A stretch of DNA of 9,958 nucleotides. Origin: Firm-13 sp964579245. GTDB taxonomy: Bacteria > Bacillota > Clostridia > Saccharofermentanales > Saccharofermentanaceae. The translations under genes were made by a program, and so were the position numbers. The stretch is from contig CAZOFY010000077.1 in NCBI GenBank assembly GCA_964579245.1, positions 1 through 9,958 of the forward strand. The letters run 5' to 3'. The notes below the pieces were generated by a model that was given only the letters and a program-made list of their open reading frames with translations, did no database searches and was not told the origin of the DNA. Shown one piece after another: positions 1-5,622 of this stretch (position 1 is the stretch's first letter; every line of letters starts with the position of its first letter).

Positions 1-258
1 TTCGCGTAAATAACAGTGCGAAGACCCCTACAAGGTCCAGCAAGTAGTACGTCTCGTAAAGGAACAAGATAAACCGGCACTTGCTACAGTCTTTCATCAC
101 GCAACAGGGAGTTACCGCTAGCAATCCCAAACCGACCGTTGCTGCGGTACAGCATCACGCAATAATGAGATACAATCACAAATGCCGAACCGGCAATTGC
201 TGTAAGTCATTGTACGAATGTGAAATGCCATCGCCTTTTGACGCTGGCAAGTAGCAGA
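1..258. other. Left-edge region without a recognisable gene
   Basis: I find no convincing complete gene here. A plus-strand gene entering from the left would have to end at 9, 13 or 47, because stop codons close the three forward frames there. On the minus strand an open frame runs from a possible ATG at about 109 off the left edge, with hydrophobic residues, but it has no ribosome binding site and no recognised family. The stretch contains a degenerate 58-bp tandem repeat (about 71-210) and ends at a plus-strand terminator. It could therefore be a 3' untranslated region, a small non-coding transcript or decayed coding DNA. I cannot decide between these. Confidence 0.4.
71..210. repeat. Degenerate 58-bp tandem repeat, two full units and a partial third
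   Basis: Units begin at 71, 129 and 187, exactly 58 bases apart. Each opens with a variant of AAACCGGC, a few bases, then TTGCT. Units 1 and 2 also share CATCACGCAA at the same offset. By hand alignment without gaps, units 1 and 2 agree at 38 of 58 positions. Unit 3 matches well only over about its first 16-24 bases. Many differences between units 1 and 2 fall where third codon positions would be in one plus frame, but the period is not a multiple of three, so an intact repeat protein is excluded. The function is unknown. Confidence 0.45.
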
Positions 259-308
259 GGCTGCTGCATTCTGAACTTTACAGTTCATTTTGCAACAGCC
301 CCTTTTTT
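259..308 (+). terminator. Plus-strand rho-independent terminator
   Basis: A two-tier hairpin: outer arms 259-268 and 291-300 (10 bp, one C-A mismatch on this strand), then a 3x3 internal loop, then a perfect 6-bp inner stem (272-277 with 282-287) closed by a four-base loop. CC and six T follow directly at 303-308. Hairpin plus T-run fits termination of plus-strand transcription arriving from the left. On the minus strand the outer mismatch becomes a G-U pair and the inner loop reads GUAA, but no U-run follows in that direction, so I assign the plus strand. Confidence 0.65.
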
Positions 309-311
309 CAT

Positions 312-346
312 GAAAAACGCCCGGGCCGATGATTCGATCCGGGCGT
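312..346 (-). terminator. trpB2 transcript terminator
   Basis: On the minus strand, ACGCCCGG (346-339) pairs perfectly with CCGGGCGT (324-317) across a 14-base loop, and a run of five U overlaps and follows the 3' arm (317-313). It lies 26 bases past the trpB2 stop, the expected place for the intrinsic terminator of that unit. It is back to back with the plus-strand terminator at 259-308. Confidence 0.85.
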
Positions 347-371
347 CTTATGTATCAGAAGAATCAATCGG

Positions 372-1757
372 TCACTCCTGGATGCCCGGAATCTTCGGCA
401 ATGTCGAGAAGCCTACCTCAAGATCCGAGTTTGACGGCACATAGTCTGTCATATTGCCGGACTCGTAATCCATATAGGCCTTCATATCGAAGTAACCGGT
501 ACCCGTCAGGTTAAAGAGGATCGTCTTCGCGGTTCCCTCCTCCTTGCACTTCAGCGCCTCATCGATCGCCGTGCGGATCGCATGTGCTGATTCGGGAGCG
601 GGCAGAATTGTCTCATACTTCATGAAAAGCTTCGCAGCGTCGAAGACCTTCGTCTGCTCAACAGCCCTTGCTTCATCGAGATAACCGTCATGATAAAGCT
701 TCGAAAGGATCGGGGACATGCCATGATAGCGAAGTCCGCCCGCATGATTTGGTGAAGGTATAAAGTCAGCACCCAGGGTATACATCTTCGCCAAAGGAGT
801 AATGTGTCCGGTATCACAAAAATCGTAAGCATACTTGCCGCGTGTCATCGACGGGCAGGATGCCGGCTCAACGGCAATAAAGTATGGGTTCTTCTTGCCT
901 TCCAGTTTGTCTTTCATAAACGATGCCATGATGCCGCCCATATTTGAACCTCCGCCTGCACATCCGATGACAATATCCGGATACTCACCGGCGATTTCCA
1001 TCTGCATCTTGGCTTCTTCACCGATAATGGACTGATGCAGAAGGACTTGATTCAGTACAGATCCAAGCACATATCTGCATCCCGGTGTCGTGACTGCCCT
1101 CTCGATTGCCTCTGAAATCGCACAGCCCAGGCTTCCGCCGGTTCCGGGATGCTCGGCAAGGATCTTCTTGCCGATCTGCGTTGTTTCGGAAGGAGACGGA
1201 ATCAGTTCAGCACCGAACGTCTCAATCACGGCTTTACGATAAGGTTTCTGCTCCGAGGACACCTTAACCATGAAAACCGTCAACGGCATATCGTAATAGG
1301 CACAGGCCATCGACAGCGCGGTTCCCCACTGTCCGGCACCCGTCTCAGTGGTCAATGAAGTCAGTCCCTGTTCCTTGGCATAAAATACCTGAGCCGCTGC
1401 CGAATTCAGTTTGTGGCTTCCTGACGTGTTGTTGCCTTCGAATTTGTAGTAGATGTGAGCTGGTGTGTCCAGAGCTTTCTCAAGCTCATATGCACGGATC
1501 AAGGGCGAGGGTCTGAATATTTTGTAGAAATCCTGGATTCCCTCCGGAATATCAATAAATCTCGTCGTATTGTCGCATTCCTGACGTGCGAGCTCCGTAC
1601 AGAATACGGGGAGTAAATCCTCCATGACAGCCGGCTTCATCGTACCCGGATTGATGTACGGATCATGCTGCTCCTTCATGTCGGCCCGGACATTGTACCA
1701 CTGGGTCGGCATCTGATCCTCCGTCAGAAAAATACGTTTCGGGATTTTACGTGTCAT
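372..1757 (-). CDS. trpB2: Stand-alone tryptophan synthase beta-like protein (TrpB2 type)
   Basis: A 461-residue cytosolic PLP enzyme of the TrpB2 (TrpB-like) subfamily. Family members join indole to serine to make tryptophan, often without the usual TrpA partner. Visible motifs are the PLP-binding lysine in SGSHKLN (K116), the catalytic glutamate in TETGAGQWG (E138), the phosphate-binding loop GCAGGGSN (265-272) and C-terminal LTGTGYFD. The N-terminal extension of about 80 residues before FRPSPL is typical of TrpB2 and absent from TrpB1. I chose the ATG at 1757 because GGAG (1767-1764) lies 6 bases upstream. The same frame stays open up to a GTG at 2030, but that stretch is T-box leader RNA and not protein. 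No trpA or other trp gene is in the window, so the gene stands alone here. The Trp-specific T-box supports a role in tryptophan supply. Whether it uses free indole is inferred. Confidence 0.92.
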   Translation of the reverse strand: MTRKIPKRIFLTEDQMPTQWYNVRADMKEQHDPYINPGTMKPAVMEDLLPVFCTELARQECDNTTRFIDIPEGIQDFYKIFRPSPLIRAYELEKALDTPAHIYYKFEGNNTSGSHKLNSAAAQVFYAKEQGLTSLTTETGAGQWGTALSMACAYYDMPLTVFMVKVSSEQKPYRKAVIETFGAELIPSPSETTQIGKKILAEHPGTGGSLGCAISEAIERAVTTPGCRYVLGSVLNQVLLHQSIIGEEAKMQMEIAGEYPDIVIGCAGGGSNMGGIMASFMKDKLEGKKNPYFIAVEPASCPSMTRGKYAYDFCDTGHITPLAKMYTLGADFIPSPNHAGGLRYHGMSPILSKLYHDGYLDEARAVEQTKVFDAAKLFMKYETILPAPESAHAIRTAIDEALKCKEEGTAKTILFNLTGTGYFDMKAYMDYESGNMTDYVPSNSDLEVGFSTLPKIPGIQE

Positions 1758-1824
1758 ACTGGTCTCCTTTCTCTGTCGGCCGTTTAACGTCCGGCACTGT
1801 TCCGATTCATTCGCTTTTTCGACA

Positions 1825-1864
1825 AAATAAAAAACCCCTGCCCCAACACATATCGGGACAAGAG
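1825..1864 (-). terminator. T-box regulatory terminator
   Basis: On the minus strand, CUCUUGUCCC (1864-1855) pairs with GGGGCAGGGG (1844-1835), 10 bp including several G-U pairs, and UUUUUUAUUUU follows. The 5' arm contains UGUCCCG, the same bases that would form the 3' side of the antiterminator, so the two structures are mutually exclusive. This is the OFF state of the riboswitch when tRNA-Trp is charged. Confidence 0.85.
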
Positions 1865-2125
1865 CACGTCTGCACCTGCGGTACCACCCGGTTTGGCTAA
1901 TCGAATCGAAAAGCCCACCTTCCTTCATGCCATACAGCATGCTCCCCTGATAACGGGTGAAGTCCCCGTCAGCACCTACGCAAGAATCCATTATTCCTCT
2001 CTTCGGTGCTGCCCTGGCCGGTCCATTCACTTCTCATCCCGGTATCGCGCTCTCACCATCCGCGACTCTCTGCGACCAAGTTCTTGAGAAGTTACTACTC
2101 CTGCCTAAACGGTGTAATCAAATAT
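1825..2125 (-). promoter_or_regulatory. T-box riboswitch, tRNA-Trp specific, controlling trpB2
   Basis: The T-box core CGGGTGGTACCGC lies at 1890-1878. Stem I closes with CUUGGUC (2080-2074) paired to GGCCAGG (2019-2013). Its 5' side carries the AGAGAG motif (2071-2066), and an apical stem UCGCG/CGCGA encloses a GAUGGUGAGAG loop. The 3' side reads GUGAA-UGG-ACC, placing UGG at 2025-2023 in the specifier position; UGG is the tryptophan codon. A small stem III (CAUGC/GCAUG, 1941-1926) follows. The antiterminator can form from CGGG (1890-1887) with CCCG, leaving the UGGUACC bulge that binds the tRNA 3' end. Known family behaviour: uncharged tRNA stabilises the antiterminator and lets transcription continue. 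Hence trpB2 should be induced by tryptophan starvation. The leader start is estimated from the promoter. Confidence 0.93.
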
Positions 2126-2131
2126 AGGTGA

Positions 2132-2160
2132 ATTATGCATCGCAATTTTTTGCTTGTCAA
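2132..2160 (-). promoter_or_regulatory. Promoter of the T-box/trpB2 unit
   Basis: Minus-strand TTGACA (2160-2155) is a perfect -35 box. It is followed after exactly 17 bases by CATAAT (2137-2132), a five-of-six match to the -10 consensus. Transcription should start near 2125, about 45 bases before T-box stem I. Confidence 0.85.
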
Positions 2161-2226
2161 GAGTGCTGATTCTCAAGCTCAGACAAAGCCGGTGAATTTT
2201 TCTGATCGATCACAAAGACTACCGTA

Positions 2227-2235
2227 TGTTATACT
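2227..2235 (+). promoter_or_regulatory. Putative extended -10 promoter of mutY
   Basis: TGTTATACT fits the extended -10 form TGnTATAAT with one mismatch, and no convincing -35 box lies 17 bases upstream. Transcription would start near 2242 and give a leader of only about 18 bases before the mutY ATG. It is divergent from the T-box promoter, with about 70-100 bases between the two cores. The rest of 2161-2226 shows nothing I can name. Confidence 0.4.
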
Positions 2236-2259
2236 GGCGAAAAAGGATAATCGAGGCAC

Positions 2260-3411
2260 ATGACGAATCGAGCGGACAGAATCCAAAACGGAATATTGAA
2301 TTGGTACGATGAGAATCGACGAGCATTGCCTTGGCGTGTCGATCGCACGCCTTATGGTACCTGGATCTCAGAAACGATGCTTCAGCAGACGAGAGTAGCT
2401 GCTGTCATTCCGTACTTCCAGCGTTTTCTCGCTTTATTTCCCGACATACCGTCCTTGGCGTCGGCCCGTACCGACGAGGTTTATAAAGCCTGGGAAGGCC
2501 TTGGCTATTATTCCAGAGCCAACAACCTGCTAAAAGGCGCCAGATATTGTATGGAACAGGAAAACGGAGCCTTGCCGGATGATTACGATCGATTAATTCG
2601 GATTCCCGGTATCGGTCCGTATACGGCCGGTGCCATTGCTTCTCTGGCATTTGGCATTCCCGTTCCGGCCGTTGACGGAAATGTAATCCGAGTCTTTTCA
2701 AGGTTATACGGATTGCGTGTCTATGCAACGGATACGGCTACCAAGAGTATTATCGCAGAGAGGGTCCTGGAGTCCTTACCCAAGGACCGATGCGGAGATT
2801 TCAATGAAGCCGTTATGGATATCGGGGCTACTGTTTGTCTGCCAAAGCAGCCGAAATGTGCCTTTTGCCCTGTATCCGATGATTGCGATGCTTTTCTGCT
2901 GAATATCGCAAAAGATCTTCCTCTTCGGAAAAAGAAAGCAGCTTCCCCCGAGATCCCGTTAACCTTTATTGTCCTTGTTTCCGAGGGATCGGTTTATCTT
3001 CGCAAACGACCTGAGCAGGGACTGTTGGCAAATCTGTATGAGTTTTTGCATTTTGACGGACATCTCTCGGAGGACGAGGCCGCCGGCAGGCTCCTAAGTA
3101 TCTTTCCGGAAATGGATCGATCTCAATTCACGGTCAAGCCTCTTTACGGATCCCGGCATATTTTTTCACATGTAATATGGGAGATGATCGGCTATCGTAT
3201 TGATTTGAAAAGGACCGATTCCGGGAGTCTGACACTCGCCGAATACCGGTCCGAATATTCCTTTATTCCGATATCAGAGGCTTCTAAGCTGCCATTTGCA
3301 ACTGCGATCAAAGCATATGTGCCATCGATGTTTGATGAATCAAATCAGCAATCGCAATCGGGTGTTTCTGTTGAAAGATCAAAGAGAAAAGCCCTCCAGT
3401 CACCCTTCTGA
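2260..3411 (+). CDS. mutY: Adenine DNA glycosylase MutY (A/G-specific)
   Basis: A 383-residue base-excision repair enzyme that removes adenine mispaired with 8-oxoguanine. The N-terminal glycosylase domain shows the LPWR entry motif (23-26), the catalytic glutamate in SETMLQQT (E38), the helix-hairpin-helix IPGIGPYTAG (115-124) and the catalytic aspartate in VDGNVIRV (D139). The [4Fe-4S] cluster cysteines 193, 200, 203 and 209 have the family spacing C-x6-C-x2-C-x5-C. The C-terminal NUDIX-like domain (about 235-355) carries FSH (302-304), the 8-oxoG-sensing motif of this domain. The ATG is the first possible start, since an in-frame TAA lies 12 bases upstream; the ribosome binding site is weak (GAGG only 3 bases before the ATG). 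The last 20 or so residues are polar and are encoded opposite the 3' end of prmA. It appears to be a single-gene unit. Confidence 0.95.
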   Translation: MTNRADRIQNGILNWYDENRRALPWRVDRTPYGTWISETMLQQTRVAAVIPYFQRFLALFPDIPSLASARTDEVYKAWEGLGYYSRANNLLKGARYCMEQENGALPDDYDRLIRIPGIGPYTAGAIASLAFGIPVPAVDGNVIRVFSRLYGLRVYATDTATKSIIAERVLESLPKDRCGDFNEAVMDIGATVCLPKQPKCAFCPVSDDCDAFLLNIAKDLPLRKKKAASPEIPLTFIVLVSEGSVYLRKRPEQGLLANLYEFLHFDGHLSEDEAAGRLLSIFPEMDRSQFTVKPLYGSRHIFSHVIWEMIGYRIDLKRTDSGSLTLAEYRSEYSFIPISEASKLPFATAIKAYVPSMFDESNQQSQSGVSVERSKRKALQSPF

Positions 3412-4388
3412 TGACAAGCTGTCAATCGGAAACCCGCCTCAGCGCAGGCTACTTTAACAGCTTCCGCTTTGGTGTTGATGATTCCGCTGACAAGAAGATG
3501 ACCGTCCGGCGCAAGATAGGAGGAAAATTCCTTGCTCAGCGGAATGATTACGTCAGCAACAATGTTAGCGACCAGAAGATCATACTCGTTACGGTGCGCA
3601 TCCTTCAGTTCTCCTGTATGACAGTCAACGGTGACTTCATTCCGCTCAATGTTCTCCTGCGCCACCTTCACAGCCAGCCGGTCGATATCGATCGCTTCTA
3701 TGGATCTTGCCCCCAGCTTGGCCGCTATAATTGAGAGGATGCCGGAGCCGCAACCCAGGTCAAGTACGTTATCGGCGTCAGTCAGGACACGATCGATAAT
3801 TTCGGCGCACATTGACGTTGTCTCATGCGTTCCGGTCCCGAAAGCCGATCCCGGATCGAGGGAGACAACGACCTCATCCTCCTTCGGATCGTAATCTTCC
3901 CACGAGGGACAGATCACAACTCTGGGTGAGATATGCAGGATCGAATAATACTTTTTCCAGCTATTGGCCCAATCCTCTTCCTCGACATAACGATGACCCG
4001 TCATTCCCTTCCCAATAGGAAGGAATTGACTGATATTATCGAGTCTTTCTTTCAGAACGGAAAAAACCTCATCGGTTGTATGCACTCCCGTTGCAATCTG
4101 GCCGTAGATTGCGCCAACTCCATCCGGATTTGCATACTCTTCTTCCTTCGCTCCCAGACGTATACCGTCAGAAAACTCTGCGAAATAGGATCGAATCACG
4201 ACCGATTCCCCCAGGGAGTCGACATAACCGTCATCAGCATAGGATAACGACTCCGGATCCTCGATAATCCGTCTGATCTCCTCCGGGTCACATACTGCTA
4301 TGCCATCAGCTCCAAGCTGCGCCAGCATCTCACATACGGCATCCGATGCGTCCTCTGTAGTCTCAATGGTTATTTCGATCCATCGCAT
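3345..4388 (-). CDS. prmA: Ribosomal protein L11 methyltransferase PrmA
   Basis: A 347-residue SAM-dependent methyltransferase that methylates ribosomal protein L11. An N-terminal substrate-recognition domain (from MRWIEITIETTED) is followed by a Rossmann domain with FGTGTHETT (183-191), SAM motif I VLDLGCGSG (208-216), the acidic end of strand 2 in AIDID (D234), and NIVAD (275-279). I prefer the ATG at 4388 over the one at 4394. GGAG at 4399-4396 is 7 bases from the former but only 1 base from the latter, and family members usually begin M-x-W-I-E. The upstream ATG overlaps the dnaJ stop as ATGA, so translation is probably coupled to dnaJ. It is the last gene of the heat-shock operon; rsmE, which often follows prmA, is not here. 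Its 3' end overlaps mutY on the other strand by 67 bp. No terminator was found downstream. Confidence 0.93.
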   Translation of the reverse strand: MRWIEITIETTEDASDAVCEMLAQLGADGIAVCDPEEIRRIIEDPESLSYADDGYVDSLGESVVIRSYFAEFSDGIRLGAKEEEYANPDGVGAIYGQIATGVHTTDEVFSVLKERLDNISQFLPIGKGMTGHRYVEEEDWANSWKKYYSILHISPRVVICPSWEDYDPKEDEVVVSLDPGSAFGTGTHETTSMCAEIIDRVLTDADNVLDLGCGSGILSIIAAKLGARSIEAIDIDRLAVKVAQENIERNEVTVDCHTGELKDAHRNEYDLLVANIVADVIIPLSKEFSSYLAPDGHLLVSGIINTKAEAVKVACAEAGFRLTACHQKGDWRAFLFDLSTETPDCDC

Positions 4389-4390
4389 GC

Positions 4391-5521
4391 TCATACTCCG
4401 AAAATATCCTTTACTTTCTTGAAGAAGCCCTCGCGCTTCGCATAGTTCTTTTCCGTCAGAGACTTGTCAAATTGACGTAAAAGCTCCTTCTGGTTTTCCG
4501 AAAGATGCATAGGCACCTCCAGAACGAAACGAGCTGTATGGTCACCTCTAGTGTTCGGACGGTTTCTTACCGGTATTCCCTTTCCTCGGATTGTGTATGT
4601 ATCAAAGGGCTGAGTGCCGTCCTTAATGCGCGTCGTCACGTTGCCGTCGATGGTGGGGATCTCAATGTCAGCTCCAAGCGTCGCCTGAGCATAAGTAATT
4701 GGAACATCGCAGAAGGTATTGTATTCTCTGCGCTCAAAAACAGGGTGCGGCTTAATCTTAAACTGGATGTAAAGATCCCCATACGGTCCGCCGCGAAGTC
4801 CGGGCTCACCTTCGCCCTTGATCGGCATCATATCGCCGGTATTAACGCCGGCAGGGATCACGATCTTCAGGTCTTTCTTCTTAATCCGGCGACCTCTGCC
4901 GCCGCAGGACTGACATGGATTACGTATGATTGTACCCTTACCTCCGCAGGCAGGGCAGTCACGAGTGACCATCGTCATCCCGAACAAAGTCTGGGATTGC
5001 TGCTGAACACGACCGTTTCCTTTACATGTCGGACAGGTTTCCGGAGATGATCCGGATGCGGCGCCCGTGCCGGAACAGGTGTCGCATGTGTCCTCTTTAC
5101 TGATTGAAATCGTCTTCTCGACTCCAAATGCAGCTTCCATGAAATCCAGCGTCAGACCATATTTAAGATTCGCTCCTTGTTCAGGTCCGCTTCTCCTTCT
5201 GCCGCCTCCGCCAAATGCACCGCCAAAAATAGATCCGAAAAGATCTCCTAAGTCAATATCGGCTCCCGAGAATCCGGAGAAGCCTTGTCCATCCATACCT
5301 GCGTGACCGAATTGGTCGTATTGATGACGCTTTTCCGCATCAGAAAGAACGGCATACGCTTCGTTGGCCTCTTTGAACTTTGCCTCCGCGGCCTTATCGT
5401 TCGGGTTCAAGTCCGGATGGTACTGCTTGGCAAGCTTCCTGTAGGCCTTCTTCAGATCTTCATCCGAGGCCCCCTTCGCTACTCCCAACACCTCATAATA
5501 GTCACGCTTCTGTTCTGCCAA
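4391..5521 (-). CDS. dnaJ: Chaperone DnaJ (Hsp40), TTG start
   Basis: A 376-residue type I J-protein that delivers unfolded substrates to DnaK and stimulates its ATPase. The domains are in full order: J domain (about 7-72) with HPD at 35-37; a Gly/Phe-rich linker (about 74-107); a zinc-binding domain with four CxxCxGxG repeats, cysteine pairs at 146/149, 163/166, 189/192 and 203/206; then the C-terminal substrate-binding beta domains and a short dimerisation end. The start is TTG at 5521: GGAGG (5535-5531) sits 9 bases upstream, the next residues AEQKRDYYEVLGV match the family N-terminus, and no in-frame ATG exists before the HPD loop. It lies 101 bp after dnaK, with a hairpin between them, and its TGA overlaps the first prmA ATG. 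Confidence 0.97.
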   Translation of the reverse strand: MAEQKRDYYEVLGVAKGASDEDLKKAYRKLAKQYHPDLNPNDKAAEAKFKEANEAYAVLSDAEKRHQYDQFGHAGMDGQGFSGFSGADIDLGDLFGSIFGGAFGGGGRRRSGPEQGANLKYGLTLDFMEAAFGVEKTISISKEDTCDTCSGTGAASGSSPETCPTCKGNGRVQQQSQTLFGMTMVTRDCPACGGKGTIIRNPCQSCGGRGRRIKKKDLKIVIPAGVNTGDMMPIKGEGEPGLRGGPYGDLYIQFKIKPHPVFERREYNTFCDVPITYAQATLGADIEIPTIDGNVTTRIKDGTQPFDTYTIRGKGIPVRNRPNTRGDHTARFVLEVPMHLSENQKELLRQFDKSLTEKNYAKREGFFKKVKDIFGV

Positions 5522-5530
5522 GGACGTAAT

Positions 5531-5535
5531 CCTCC
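5531..5535 (-). promoter_or_regulatory. Ribosome binding site that fixes the dnaJ TTG start
   Basis: GGAGG on the minus strand with a 9-base spacer to TTG. An ATG further upstream (5545-5543) is in another frame and lies 5' of this site, so it cannot be the dnaJ start. Confidence 0.8.
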
Positions 5536-5566
5536 AAGTTCATCAAATTCGAATAACGAACGAACA

Positions 5567-5599
5567 GGTATGGCGAAAAGTTGACCTTCCCGCCATACC
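5567..5599 (-). other. dnaK-dnaJ intergenic hairpin
   Basis: Perfect inverted repeat: GGTATGGCG on the minus strand (5599-5591) pairs with CGCCATACC (5575-5567) over 9 bp around a 15-base loop. The bases after it (TGTTCGTTCGTTATTC) are T-rich but have no run of T, so it is not a standard terminator. It may act as a partial terminator, or as an RNA stabiliser or processing site, setting the dnaJ-prmA level below dnaK. This role is inferred from position only. Confidence 0.6.
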
Positions 5600-5622
5600 C
5601 GAATCATTGAAAGTATCAGATA

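Noticed and set aside
3..47. Possible C-terminal end of a plus-strand gene entering from the left
   Set aside because: Only 14 codons are visible before the TAG, with no recognisable motif. It would fit the terminator at 259-308 but cannot be supported from so little sequence.
1..109. Minus-strand open frame with hydrophobic peptide (MKDCSKCRFILFLYE and on) running off the left edge
   Set aside because: No ribosome binding site, no recognised family, only about 36 codons, and it lies opposite the repeat region. A chance frame is as likely.
3412..3470. Short inverted repeats after the mutY stop, considered as a terminator
   Set aside because: Stems are only 4-5 bp, no T-run follows, and the bases are coding sequence of prmA.
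4505..5050. 181-codon plus-strand open frame opposite dnaJ
   Set aside because: It is the antisense shadow of a well-supported dnaJ, with no ribosome binding site or recognised domain.
5567..5599. dnaK-dnaJ hairpin as a second CIRCE or a full terminator
   Set aside because: The arms do not resemble TTAGCACTC, and there is no U-run after the stem.
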